From: Harmonia axyridis
Taxonomy: Eukaryota; Arthropoda; Insecta; Coleoptera; Coccinellidae
DNA: 64,000 bases
Assembly (NCBI RefSeq): GCF_914767665.1
Contig: NC_059503.1
Location: forward strand, 38,750,001-38,814,000
Direction of reading: 5' to 3'
The translations under genes were made by a program, and so were the position numbers. Below, piece after piece: positions 22,768 to 34,584 of the stretch (position 1 is its first letter; each line of letters opens with the position of its first letter). The notes under the pieces are model-generated. The model searched no databases. It saw nothing but the letters and a program-made list of their open reading frames with translations, and had not been told where the DNA came from.

Positions 22768-23298
22768 CATTGCATTCAACACGATAAATGTCGAATAACT
22801 AGAAAATGAAAAAACTGTTACCAGAATTGCGTGACATGTCAATTGAGTATGGGTTTCATGAAACTTTGATTGACCGATGAACTCGTTGATTTTAGTTTGA
22901 AAACTATGGAAGTTTAAAAAATGAACTGAAATTGAACACATGAATTATTCGATCGAGCAAATCACCACGGTAAAAGTTTTATGAAACCCACCATTAGTCA
23001 GGTAAATTTTAAACGATTAGTCTGTCGTTCAGTCTTTGCAATGTGTGTCCGATGTACGAGTATTGTTGCACGGAATACAGTAAACTAAATTAGACCTCTG
23101 GAACTTTGGTGTTGAAGTTTTTAGTCTGCTGAAAATCTCCTTCATTTGATTTTGAGGTTTAAGGATTAATTCTAAATTATGAGGCTTCAATATTTTCATA
23201 ATCATGGGATAAGTTATTTATTTAGGGAAAATTAAGCACGAATATCACATTTGTGTCATAAACAATTCAAAATCCATATATCTTGATTTCAAAAAGGC
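22768..23298. other. Non-coding stretch
   Basis: Nothing recognised. Confidence 0.4.
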
Positions 23299-23305
23299 GT
23301 AGAAG

Positions 23306-23788
23306 CATAGTATAAGGAAAGGATAGTAAGCCAGTGTAGTGCTTTTTTCGATTTTGTTGATGTTGAGCGCCATCTAGGTGTACTCACGTTTTACTCGAAT
23401 TTTACTGTCAAAAATTGGTCCATAAAGTGGAGCCCTCTGAAAAAATCGAAGTTATTTTGAAGAACTAAAATATTTGAAATAGAGTGGTCAGAAGATTTCT
23501 ATATTTTGATATTTTTTCTGCTCTGTAATAAGCATTTACGCCAGTGGCGTGTATTTGTGATAACTTAATAATAACATAAAAATTGTTGGCAATGTCATGC
23601 TACCCCTTTTCAACCACGCCACTGAATGAATTATCGTATTATTTCTGCGCCATCTATGGCTCATGATTCAGTGCCATCTATTATTGAGTTACTTCTCCAA
23701 ATCCAAATCCAACTACAGTAGCGACCCCTGGTGACTATTTCCTTGCCGTCAAACGGCGGTTGGCTTACTATCCTTTCCTTATACTATG
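23306..23788. mobile_element. MITE with 28-bp perfect inverted repeats and 7-bp target duplication
   Basis: catagtataaggaaaggata (continuing gtaagcca) at 23306-23333 is the exact inverse of 23761-23788. gtagaag flanks both sides (23299-23305 and 23789-23795). There is no ORF. The CA start and 7-8 bp target repeat would suit a P- or hAT-like parent, but I cannot assign it. Confidence 0.75.
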
Positions 23789-23795
23789 GTAGAAG

Positions 23796-24469
23796 TTATG
23801 TACCTTGAATTATATTTTTCAAAATCCATCACAAATCATGAAGCATACTATTCAAAAACAATGTCATCATTACAGTTGAAAGTGAAAAAAATTTCGAATT
23901 AATCGGGAAGAAAAAGTAGAGCTATATAGCTTCAACAGACTAGATCCCCTTCGCTTATTTCTTTTTCATATCTACTGTTATTTTCCTTTATAGATAAATA
24001 TGAATTTCATAATTTCAAGTGCAGATGGGACTTTGTGAGGTTGAGTAAAGTAGCTTAAGCTAGACTTCGCCCCTATATCATGTATTATTATTTTTTTTTT
24101 GCAATAAAGGCACTATTATTATTATTATTATTACTATTTTGCTCATTATTTAGACATCAGATACCATTTCCGTGAATTGTTCACTTGAATATATACGCAG
24201 CTGACGATTTAGTGTTCGGCGTTTTATTTATCGAATTTTTTGGTTTATTATTTTGAATGAAAATTTAAAAGAAAAAGTTCAAACCCCTATATTTTCAGTT
24301 TACGTTTCGGGATGGCACGAAATTTTGCACAAAAATTGTTTGTTACACCGCATTAATTCTAAGGGCTTGAGAACACAGGAAAAAATCAATTTCTCCGAAA
24401 CCTGGTATACCTACCCAAAGCAAGAAATTGAAAACTAATATTGCCATAATGGAATTGTATACAGGGTGA
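23796..24469. other. Non-coding stretch with ATT microsatellite
   Basis: An (ATT)n tract lies at about 24111-24135 after a poly-T run. A 61-codon ORF at 24253-24438 has no recognisable domain. Confidence 0.4.
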
Positions 24470-24471
24470 TT

Positions 24472-24905
24472 CTGTGGTAAATGGACAGAATTTAAGGATA
24501 GATAGAGGACACTGACGCGAGTAAGAATAATCATTTGAAGGGTATATCTTTCTTTATAATAATTGATACAAAAGGTTTTTTTGATTTTGCCAATTTCTTC
24601 ACTTACCCAAAACTTTCGATATCATTAGGGTTTTTCATCAAGACGTTTCATGTTTTTTATTGTTTATTTTCAAATCAGATATTCAATAAATAAATTCAAT
24701 CCCTGATGTTATTGTTTTCAGTGGTGTTATCACTAATTGCAATCATTAAAGATTTCTTCAAACTAATACCTCTGCAAACCTCTGCATTTCAATGTGTATC
24801 TTTGTTATAGAGAGAGATAGACCCTTCAATTACAGATTATTTTGACTCGCCTCAGTATCCTCTATCTACCCTTAGCTTCCGCCCATTTACCAATGAATCA
24901 CTCTG
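24472..24905. mobile_element. TA-flanked MITE
   Basis: Left cagggtgattctgtggtaaa and the reverse of the right end (cagagtgattcattggtaaa) match for about 60 bp, continuing through ggatagatagagga. TA lies on both sides (24470 and 24906). No coding content. It shares the CAGGGTG start of the larger foldback elements. Confidence 0.7.
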
Positions 24906-24907
24906 TA

Positions 24908-25619
24908 TAATATTTTTTCACGCCAAAATTCTAGCGCTCATTCTTTGGACATATTTCGTTCTAATTATTAACACTATGTGCAACCATTCGTGACCGAGGA
25001 GTTAACAATATGGTTTCCATAGTAGGATGTCACACGAACATGTTTATCAATTATTTGGATATTATATGAGAGTGTCATATAAAAAGACCAACTTTCATTT
25101 GCATTGTTTTGTTATTCTCTCGGAGGGTAGATCGACACTACCGCCAATCATCCAAGAACGAATTTGCAGCTGATGAATGACTTGCACAAGATCTAGAAGC
25201 TGTCTTCAGCATTCCTGGACCGATTTTCCAACGCCAACTCTCGGAGTACGTGTCTTCAAGTAGCATTCTAAGCTCAACTTCCTTAAATCCATAATACTGG
25301 AGATCTTGGAGACAGAGATGGATGACGGGTACACTAGAGATTGATTATCTACAAACATGCCTGCTTCAGAAGACATATGTCCGTTTCGTAAACCAATGTT
25401 GAACAATATTTGTCCCAATGGATTTGCTCTTGGAGTTTGACATTATCAGGTAATGCAAGGGAAGGATCTGAATACGAGTAATCAGGGGTGTCACAGGAAA
25501 TTTATGTTCGATAGTCTCATTATCAATCTGCATGGATACAGGCAATCTCTATAATATGTCTCTTCAGTTTAAAGAAATATTGTGATTGTAATGTATCGAT
25601 AAAAAAATTATTTTATAAA
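24908..25619. other. Unassigned stretch
   Basis: Around 25130-25440 two reverse frames stay open for about 60-70 codons (for example a segment with EVELRMLLEDTYSESWRW). No family is recognised. It could be an old gene or transposon exon. Confidence 0.3.
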
Positions 25620-26075
25620 GGAGACAATTTTGATTCGAAGTAATATAATCATTATTTCGAAGTATAAATGCTTTTTTTGCATAAAATGCTTTTGTACCAA
25701 ACTGGTTTTTATGTAGCTCATCCATAATTTCAACTGCTGGTGTATTAATAACCATCATTACATAATCGTTGCATAATTTACCATTTTGGTGTGTATGCCT
25801 TCTTTCTTAGTAAGACAATTTTGATTCAAAGTTATATAATTATTACTTCGTATTAAATTGCCTGTCTGACGTGGAAATTAGTCATCGGACAACGTCGAAC
25901 GACGTTTTGAACCCGATTCATATATATCTATATTAAATTGCCTTCTCTGCATAAAACACTTTTGTACCAAACTGAGTTTTTGTGTAGCTCATTCATCATT
26001 TCAACTGCTGGTGTATTAATAACCATAAATCATGTAATGACATGATTTACTATTTTGGTGTCTATGCCGTTATTT
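25620..26075. repeat. Tandem duplication of ~190 bp with a 68-bp insertion
   Basis: Both units contain acaattttgattc, a ttttgtaccaaactg segment and aactgctggtgtattaataa. The second unit holds an extra 68 bp (25863-25930) flanked by a 12-bp direct repeat tattaaattgcc (25851-25862 and 25931-25942). Divergence between units is moderate. Confidence 0.65.
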
Positions 26076-26214
26076 CTCCTTTCATACATTCAACGAAGTT
26101 TTATATATAATTTCCAATATTCTCTGTACTCAAAGTAAAATCCTCTTCGTTTGACTTAACGAACTTGGTAAGCAAATGATTCAACCTGCGACTCTGTTAC
26201 TTTTTATTTATACA

Positions 26215-27670
26215 TATTCGAAAGCATTTGACTGTCTCAACCACAAACTGTTTGAGGCCATATAAATACATCTTGGCTTTTGTCAAGATTCAATTCTTCT
26301 TCACTCTTCTTATTTTACTGAACGGTTTCAGGCGGTTTTATATGATGGTAAGATGACATCTTTCCTTGGAATATGACGGGGAGTACCTCAAGGGTCAGTT
26401 TCAGTGCCTATTCTTTTTATTATATATATTTCTCAACTTCTAAAGTTCATTTCTTCTTGTTCGATGCACAATTATGCAGAGGATAGTCAGCTGTATACCC
26501 CTTCTTTTTGAATGAGTCTGCTCAGGCTATAGCAGCATTGAATTTTGACTTGAATATTTTCTATGATATATCCACTGAGCATTGTTTGCAGTTAAATGAA
26601 AATAAGACCGTAGCCATGTTATTAGGCAGGAGAGGTGACAGAATTAAATTTTTAGAAGACGGTTATGCCATTAAAGTCGGGTCGGATGTTGTTATGATGT
26701 GTGACAAAGTTAAAAATTTGGGAGTTTGGATAGATGTTGACTTGCGTTTCACTGACCATGTATCTACCTATTTACAAAAGGCCTATGACATGTTCTGTTT
26801 ATAGAAACAGAAAAGTTAAAGTTAAAGTATTGCTATGTGAACCGGTATTTCTGTCCCACCTTAATTATGCCGATTGTATTTACGGTCCATGTCTGAACTT
26901 TCCTAATAAGCAACGGGTACAAAAACTACAGAACTATTGTTTGCGCTTGATCTTTGGGATAAGAAAATTTGAGAGAATAAGTTATACCTTACGCGTTGTG
27001 GATTGGCTCAACATGGAGAGAAGATGATCTCTTCATGCTTCGTTATTGTTCATGAAATTTTTTTTCTTCTTTCATTGAAGGCATCGACTGCTATGGTCAT
27101 TAGCCTCTATAACCTAACCATCACCGGACATGTACAACATCCATGACCTAGCCAGGATTCGAACCCGGTACCTTCGGCACCACAGTCGACATCTCTGTCC
27201 ACTGCACTACCGAGGCAGTCTATGAAATTATTGATTAACCGAACTTTCTTTCTGATGTCCATAATTTGAACAAGCGTTTTAAAGGTACCTTTAGACCGCC
27301 TGGATTTACAACACAAATATTTCGTAGATCTTTTCCATATTCTGTCGAGCTTTGTATGACTAGTTTACCTGTGGACATCGGTGGAGTTAATAATATAAGA
27401 CGTATACGGGCCTTTATTATCAGCCAGCTTAAGGATGAGCAAATGCAATTCTATCTGGTTAATATTTATGTGGATATATATTTGTACTTTTGGGTGTGCA
27501 TATATTTTGAGCTTAGTTGTTATGATGAATTTGTCAATGAATCAAGGGGTTAGATTGAATAGTACGTTCAATGCACTGTGCTGGATCTCGCCCTTTCAAT
27601 TATTTATATAGTTGTAAGAGTGTTGTTATTATTTTTCATGAAAATAAGCGAATAAAGACCATTATTATAT
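26215..27670 (+). pseudogene. Jockey/CR1-like reverse transcriptase pseudogene
   Basis: Pieces in order: SKAFDCLNHKL (first catalytic Asp), GVPQGSVSVPILFIIYI, then HNYAEDSQLY where YADD is expected (Asp to Glu). A thumb segment (LGVWIDVDLRFTDHV) and HLNYADCIYGP follow, then FLSDVHNLNKRFKG and FRRSFPYSVELCMTSLP. Two frameshifts (around 26300 and 26800) and several stops kill it. A SINE splits the C-terminal part at 27060-27221. The 3' end is probably near the aataaagaccattatt run at 27650. The first part and any endonuclease are missing. Confidence 0.75.
27060..27221 (-). mobile_element. tRNA-derived SINE inserted in the RT pseudogene
   Basis: Read from 27221 downward, the head contains gcctcggtagtgcagtgg (A-box-like) and ggttcgaatcc (B box), about 50 nt apart. 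It does not close into a full tRNA acceptor stem. A body of about 90 nt then ends in an A-rich tail, seen on the plus strand as the T run at 27058-27068. atgaaatt at 27052-27059 and 27222-27229 is the target duplication. Confidence 0.8.
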
Positions 27671-27705
27671 AATTTCTTCCTGGGACCTTGATAAAATCCA
27701 AATAT

Positions 27706-28274
27706 ACGAGGTGATTCAATAGTGCTTCGGAAAACTTTATATATTTATGTGGGATCCGAATTCTTAACCAACCAAAACGAATGATACGCTACTGACTTGA
27801 CGATACGTAAACTATGCGATCAATCCTAAAGCGGTGGACCATGCAGTTTTATGGATATAGGGAGACGTAAGGGGAAGAGGTACTTGAGACTTAAGACTGA
27901 GACTGGAGAACGATACATAGGAACGAGGGTGGTATTCGACGTTACAGATTAGACGGAAAAGGTTAAAGAATTTGACGTGATAGACGCAAATGGTTCGACG
28001 TAAAATAGTAGACGCAGATAGTTAGATAATTTCGACGTTAGATATAGACGGATCTACTCGAATAATCAGATAAAAGACGAAAGTTCAGTGGCTGTACATT
28101 CAATTAAAGTTGAATTGTACATAGTGTAAATAAACAATAGTTAAGTTCCGGCGGCCTTTTTATATAACCCCTAGACAACGATATAAAAAACCCTACATTT
28201 ATTTTAAAAATTCATTTTAGAATATTGAGAGGAATCACCTACTAAACTTTGACATAGTACTTTTGAATCATCCT
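27706..28274. mobile_element. TA-flanked MITE split by a solo LTR
   Basis: Left end (cgaggtgattcaatagtgct, continuing to aaaacttta) matches the reverse of the right end (caggatgattcaaaagtact, continuing to caaagttta), with TA outside. The LTR at 27748-28197 interrupts it, so the LTR arrived later. Confidence 0.6.
27748..28197 (+). mobile_element. Solo LTR of a Ty3/gypsy-like retrotransposon
   Basis: It starts TGTGGGATCCGAATTC and ends AACCCTACA. A 4-bp target duplication ttta lies at 27744-27747 and 28198-28201. About 70 bp inside the right end is ggcggcctttttatataacc, and a TATA-like element fits an LTR promoter. The middle is made of imperfect repeats of the motif ttcgacgtta...agacg. No internal retroviral domain is present. 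It is the same family as 47051-47570 on the other strand. Confidence 0.85.
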
Positions 28275-28280
28275 GTATAA

Positions 28281-30338
28281 ACGAAATATTAGCTTAGTCC
28301 AAATTGATCACCTGATTTCAATGGTCCTAACCCTGTAAATTGAAGTGCAACATGTTTATTCAAGGACGTGAAAACATCGAATCTATTGATTTATTCATTT
28401 TACACCTACATTTTCTTTTTACCTCACTCCTGTTCATAACTCTTGAACATCCATTCCGACAAGGTTCTCGATCCTTTTCGTTCATTCACCCTCTATCATT
28501 CTCCTGTATTCTATATCGACAAAATGAAACCACCAATTTCAACGGAGGTAGAATTCCGTCAAACAACTTCCCTTAAACAGGAACCCAACGCCTCAGTTGT
28601 CAAAGAATGGACGCATCATCGACCAGTCTGCCCACTTCAATTCCAATTTCACTTTCCCTCGCGTCAGGGTGTCCGCTAAAGGTCGAAAGAGCGAAGAGAT
28701 CACCGAACGAAGATCCCATCCTCGGGCTATATGCTCTAGGTTCGTGAACAATGTCTGTGCGTCTGTAAATGAGCATCACCCTTTGCTTGTGGCACTGGTG
28801 GCCCTTATATCCTTCTGCTCCTGTTTGGATTATCGCATAACCGATTTCCTAAATTGAGGTACAATCCCGTTTCTTGGAGGCATATTTGGGAAATAGTCAG
28901 GTCGGATCTTGGAAATGCAGATATGAAAATAATAAGGGTAGAGGAAGAGTTGACTCGAAAAAGTGAATCGAATTATTTTTCGCTTATTAGGCTATGAAGG
29001 AAGGGTCAGTGAGATTTAAATTTTGATGGGGGCATTTTAGCATCTTATTGGTCCTATGGACCAAACGAAAAAATAAATAACCAAAAAGAATTCAAATTGA
29101 ATCAGAAATCAAATGAGAAAATCAATGGTTCTTTATATTGTTTCTTTTACAGTACATCTCATCTCATCAACCTGTGGGATTTGGAACTTTTTCGGAAATC
29201 AAATACATTTTGGTCATTTTTCTTTTGATTTTTTCAATGATTGTCTGAGCAAACTTTCGAATATCTCAGAAGGTACGTAATTTTTTTTCATATAAAAAAT
29301 TACATAATTTGGATCTTAGTCTGAACCATATAATCATTAGAAATAAATTGATTCTTGAATAGTGAAGGTAAAGTTACCTTAGTAAACCAATGCTATTCTT
29401 TGAGAGGACATTTAGTTCATTGACATTTGAAAAATTAAAATTTATTCGAACATAATTACAAGAATTTTGTGAAAGCCAACCTTCAATCGAAGTAGATCCC
29501 TCTGAATTTTGCGAGTCTTTCTCGAGCCAAATGTTGAAGGTCTCTTCAGGGATTAGGGTGTTTCGTCTCGAGATCACTGGTGGACTCTTCTTATATCTAG
29601 CGATCTCTGCCTAAGACACCTTCTCACAATATCGTGGAGAGGTGACTCTGCTGAAACGCGGCCACACTAGAGTGTAGCGCGACAACGTCACCTCTCGGGC
29701 AGAGAGAGTTATTACAGAGGAAATCAACTCATGTTTGACTGAATCTTCGCTGAACAGTTTGCTTTATCATTTCGACATGATGTCTCTAATATTCTTAAAT
29801 ATAAAAGATATGGAGAGATATAAAGTTCGACAACCTGATAATGAATTTGTTGACAGATTCTATCCAGTACATCCGACCTGCTGTAAGCACGATAACTCTA
29901 GCACAATAAGACCAAGGAATTTGAAATTTTTGAGGTAGTTTGGAATATCGATTTCTGTTGGTTCGTTTATGAAAAAAAAACCCTGTATACAAAATGCCAA
30001 TTACAAGTGTCGTAAGTTTCGTGTTTAAAGCATAACCATAACCATCCGAAAAAGCGGAATATTTGCGTGTAAATGTATATCAACCATTTCATGATGGATG
30101 GAAAATTTCATGAAAATCGCTGAGCCAGAGCAGAACAGAATTCAAGCAGAATGTCTAACAAAATCACCCGATAAACTTGGGTACATATGCGACTAAATTG
30201 AATTTTATTTTATAAATACAGAAAACACTTTTTTTTCATTTTAATACAATTCAAACATATAGCGCAATCAAAAACATAGCTCAAAAACAGGTTGAATTCA
30301 ATTTATATTTTTGAGTTCATGCCAACTGAACTATCGGC
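28281..30338. other. Mostly unassigned stretch
   Basis: GC is higher at about 28440-28830, with overlapping ORFs of 80 codons and no domain. At 29637-29698 gagaggtgac and gtcacctctc form inverted repeats inside a short GC-rich block that also has tctctgcc and gggcagagaga at its edges, possibly a tiny MITE. Nothing else is recognised. Confidence 0.35.
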
Positions 30339-30580
30339 CTAACCAAATTTTTCTGGGCAACCGAGTTTGGTCTTCCGACAAACATCCAGTAGGATATCTA
30401 CAAAAAATGGAGGTTCAAAATAATGCCAAAAAATCATTAATCTGCTTATCCAAACGGCTTTAACCATTGGTATAGGTGAAATATTGACTCTCCATGAAAT
30501 CTTTCTGCTTTCGGTGAAGTTCTTCCCATTCCCCATGAGACAGACTGTTGTTAACTTTGAGTTCATAAACGCTATTAAGC
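30339..30580 (-). pseudogene. Fatty acyl-CoA reductase-like fragment, frameshifted
   Basis: The reverse strand has two pieces. The first (30579 down to about 30465) reads NSVYELKVNNSLSHGEWEEL. The second, in another frame, contains MVKAVWISRLMIFWHYFEPP then FFVDILLDVCRKTKLG. Their order and spacing resemble the region of insect fatty acyl-CoA reductases just before and within the C-terminal sterile domain (a W-G block, then H-x-x-x-P-x-x-x-x-D). The frames are joined only by a shift near 30465 and stop at 30339. No other exons were found nearby. This fits a processed or otherwise dead fragment. The match is from memory of the family pattern. Confidence 0.45.
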
Positions 30581-31834
30581 ATGTTTAATTCCAAAAAAAA
30601 TCCAGATTTTCCATCGATACAACCAATAATAATAAATTTAATAAAATAAAATATTTATTTTCAATTTCAATTCGAACACCATAAACTCAAGTGAAATGCC
30701 GTATTATCAATAGCACCTACTATATAGGATTCCTCTGCGCTGTTATATTAGTTCACTATTCCTTTGATAATTACAATCCAGAGTTACTAATGAAAATAAT
30801 TTTGCATATACCTAATTATTACTCGTTCTTTTATCCTATTTCAACGCCATTCTCTGGATATAATCGAATATAGATCCTAATTAGTTAGACACATCTATCT
30901 CACTCGCGTTTTATTCAATTACGAAATGAGTAATTAGCTGTCACTGCAGGCAGTCCGTGCAAAGAGCGCGGAATCCATTCATTGTCACCTATCTCTCCCT
31001 TTCTTTGAGCCTGTTCGTTCTCTATCGTAAGACGCATACAACTTGGTCTTGTTCTGGTTCTGTCGTATGATGTAGCACGACATACTGTCCTTTGGCACTT
31101 CGTATTAATTTCAAACAATAATATAAACTCGGAAGTTGGTAAACTTGGTGAATAAAGACATCGTAGAAACATATTCCTAGTAGAAATCACCTTGACATCT
31201 GACTAGGGATTCATCAAGACAAGTAGCTTGATATTTTAACCAACTTCTTGACTTGAAAATCAAACTTGTGAAAAATTACATGATTTAATAGGACTTTATT
31301 GATTCAAATTCATTACAAATGAACAGAAAAGGAAAACAACCCCAGGGCGAAGTTCAGATTGCATTCGATGATGCCTTTGTTCTGCCACTCAAACCCTGAT
31401 TTAATAACTTGAACATAAAATTGATACATTCGAAAAATTGTGCAAAAAGCCTTATAATATGTAAGAAAAAACAAGCGAAATTGAGCAAAACATGCACAAT
31501 TCAATAGAGCCATCGATGATAACATAATAATCATTATTATAATTGAATAAAAAAACAATCGAAATGGATTCCTCGCAAAACGCTTGGTGAAACATAACTT
31601 TAATATTCAAAAAACCTAATTGACAAATTAATATTTAAAAAACAACAAAATAAACTGTTAACTTCAGTCTATCCACCTCAATCTGTAAATTAAAAAATTA
31701 TATTCCATCTATATTAGTGATACAGTTTGTGAAAGAATTAGACAAAATGATATTGATATGTTATATGTACCAATAAGAGAAATTTAAGGTCAATGTTTTT
31801 TAGTGGTAAGAGTCGACTCAATATTTCACAATTG
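30581..31834. other. Non-coding stretch
   Basis: ORFs up to 91 codons (30915-31190, minus) show no domain. The segment 31190-31270 has several cttga motifs like those at 32370-32760. Confidence 0.4.
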
Positions 31835-32188
31835 AGTGGTGTTTATAAATAGTTTTGTGACGAATGTCCCGCATTTTATATAGATCAAACCGTCCCATCT
31901 CTCGGAATTAGAATTGAAGAATATAAAAGATCTATTCTTCAAAATAAATCAACAACTGGCTTTTCCAATCATTGTATCACTTGCAATCATTCTATAGATT
32001 TTAATGAAACAAAAATTTTACACAAAGGTGTTAAAGGCAAACGGTTAGACCTCTTAGAGTTTTTGGAAATATCCTCAGCTCACAAACAAAATCTTCCAAA
32101 TGTTAAACGATCAATTAGATTTCCGCCTATTTCCTCTTTTAACATCTGTCACCTAGTAATCTATATGTACTTGTGTATATTATTTTAA
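31835..32188 (+). pseudogene. Penelope-like element GIY-YIG endonuclease fragment
   Basis: The frame reads SGVYK, stop, FCDECPAFYIDQT, then a segment with KSTTGFSNHCITCNHS and KGKRLDLLEFLEIS, ending at TAA 32186-32188. This matches the GIY-YIG nuclease at the end of Penelope-like elements: GVY for GIY, YID for YIG, two Cys between them (CDEC), and the later NH and LLE-LEI segment. The glycine of YIG is Asp, and there is one early stop, so the enzyme is inactive. No RT domain precedes it in the window. Confidence 0.65.
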
Positions 32189-32194
32189 TATTCA

Positions 32195-32235
32195 GTTTTG
32201 AGAATGGGATGAAACCCGAAACATGCATGTCAGCA
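32195..32235 (+). other. Decayed hammerhead-like motif behind the Penelope fragment
   Basis: TTGAGAA, a GGG-loop-CCC hairpin, GAAAC and a self-paired ATGCATGTC follow each other (to C32231). This is the order of a hammerhead, with the CUGAUGA core altered at two or more positions. No convincing stem I was found. It fits the position of ribozymes known from Penelope-like ends, but is likely inactive. Confidence 0.35.
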
Positions 32236-32369
32236 AGATTTCATTCAATTTATTAAAATTGTGAAACGTCAAGTCAAGTGTTTTATTTTATCTTCTTTTA
32301 TTGATATGAAAAAACAATATTGAGGTATGGTCATTATACAATGATTATATATATTGTCAGATTATACAA

Positions 32370-32760
32370 TTGTACTTGACTTGACTTGATTTGAGATATT
32401 TATTGCTTGACTTGATATCAAGCTACTTGATATTACTCGAGCTTGATACGCGCGAATCGCACGTCATATATATCTGCAAGCTCATACGCGCTTAGACAGA
32501 ATAAGGGGCTGCTTTTAAGCTATGATTGCCAGTGTGACTGCTTTTGAGCTTTGATTGCCAGTATGACTGCTTTAGTAGTTTAGTAGTAATTTTCCCGCAT
32601 TTCTAGCAAATTTTCACTAGGCAGAAAGCTGCTGGTAGATTTTGATAGTTTTAGAAATCTAGCAATTTGAGTATCAGTTCTAGCGATTCAAGTACCTGAT
32701 AAATAAATGCTTGACTTGACATTGAAAAATTACTACTTGACTTGAGCTTGACTTGATTTC
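32370..32760. repeat. CTTGA-rich low-complexity tract
   Basis: Repeats of cttgacttga and close variants cluster at 32370-32440 and 32700-32765. Between them are short duplications (ttgattgccagt...gactgctttt, 32523-32572). Confidence 0.5.
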
Positions 32761-32765
32761 AATCA

Positions 32766-34584
32766 AGCCAATGCATGAATTCCAAAACTCAATGCCTATT
32801 TGAAATTCGAACGGAACATATACCAGGTGCGGCATTTGACTTGAGGCAGTGAATTATCCCAAATTTCAAATAAAAGTTGTCAGGTATCAAGGAGTAAAGA
32901 ATATTAACATATGTTGTTTTAACCTTGACTTCAAAGTTATTTCAAGGTCAACTCGATTTTCCATATGAAAAGGTATATTTTTTCAATGCAGATTCCCATT
33001 CTCCATAAAAAATTGTAACTTTTGTTTGAAATCTTTTTCATCGGATTTTGAAGTAATGAACTGAATTTTCTTGTTTTCAAACCGTTGCATAAATATCGAT
33101 GCCGAAATTTTGATCTGTGCTCAACGTGGCAAACCCCTCCCCTGTCTCAACAATTACACCCTTAGTACGAGAGTACTGAGAGAGTCCTTCCTTCCTTCTC
33201 GTCCAGACCTTCAAGTCATCAACACGTGCTCGTTAAGTAACTACGCGCCGCACCACCACAGTTGTAAACATGGTAACCAAGCAAAATATACACGTAAATC
33301 CGATACAGTCTATTTCTCGTTCCCGAAAGGGTGGTCCTTTATCACGCATTACTCATAATGAAAACATGATCATTATTAAATTTTTTTTTCAACCGTTTGA
33401 ATGAAATTTGAATCAAACTTTTGAAATCCAATGAAAAAGCGTTTCAAACAAAAGGTACTACTTTCTTATGTCTGATAATACTGGTCTGTTCACTGAAAAA
33501 TGGAAAAATTCGAGATAACACTGGTTCCTATATCACTCACATCAAATTATGAAAATGGAAATTCTATTTCTCCACAAACGTTTCCTTTCAACTTTTTTTC
33601 CACGCGCATTTTAAGTCACAAAAAAACTTTCCCGCACAATGCGAAAATATCCTCCCACGCATATGATTGAAAAAAATAGCAGTGAATTTTTCCGCATGCA
33701 AATATTGACGAATAAATTGGATTCTGTCATCTCTGTATGCACCGAATGCCCAATTAACATAAACGATGAGATAACTATGATAACGACAGGCAAAATTACA
33801 TCTGTCATTCATGAGTATGTGAATAATTGATCAAATATTCTGTGTTTCAATTCTTTTCAAGAGCTTGTAGAAAAAATTTGTTCTTGACTCTTGAGAATAG
33901 TGTCTTTCCCGTACTCAACTGCTTGTTTCGAGCGGGAAAGTACCACTTTCCGCATTTGTTAGGAAAATATATTTTTTTCAACGCCATATCAGAATATCAT
34001 GCAAAATGAACTTTCAGAATTCTGATTTGTAGGTTCACACCAGCAGTTATAGAAATCTTATGCTTGACACGTCCATTGTTCTTGTTGGTTATTTGAGAGG
34101 AAGGGATGATCAGCCGCAGAATGTGCATGAAACTTGATTATTGAATTCGATAATGTGTATAATGACAAAATTGGAAATTGAAGAATTACACCTATTTCTG
34201 GTTATTTTGTATCTTTTTGTTCCTAAACGTCATTTGAAAGTATGATTATAGTCGTACAAAATTGGGTCGGGTCACCCAAATTTCTGTCAGTGAGTATATT
34301 GTTACCATCAGTTCTGCGAATCGAGATTATAATTTTTCCTACAAACGTACACTATTAATTTCAAATTTCGATGACAGCATAAGTCAATTTCTCTGGCAGC
34401 GGACGTTTTAGATTCCCACAACAACAATAAAAATAATAAATCGACTTTATTCAACAAATTTACAAACATTTGCCCTGAAAAGGCGAAGATTAGCTAAAGC
34501 TACCCTCAACCTTGAATCAAATCATTTCATCCCAACGTCATTTCATTAAATTTAATTATATGAACATAAAATTTGTTGCATTTT
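32766..34584. other. Unassigned stretch
   Basis: A GC-richer island at about 33110-33330 contains a 95-codon ORF (33071-33358) with no recognisable domain. It could be a promoter or exon of an unseen gene. No other signal. Confidence 0.35.

Noticed and set aside
25165..25185. CTGATGA as a further hammerhead
   Set aside because: No GAAAC, stem II or stem I partner nearby.
27107..27316. tRNA gene (GGTTCGAATCC and A-box-like sequence)
   Set aside because: No acceptor stem, an A-rich tail and a target duplication show a SINE.
33071..33358. 95-codon ORF in a GC-richer island
   Set aside because: No family match. The GC shift alone does not show coding.
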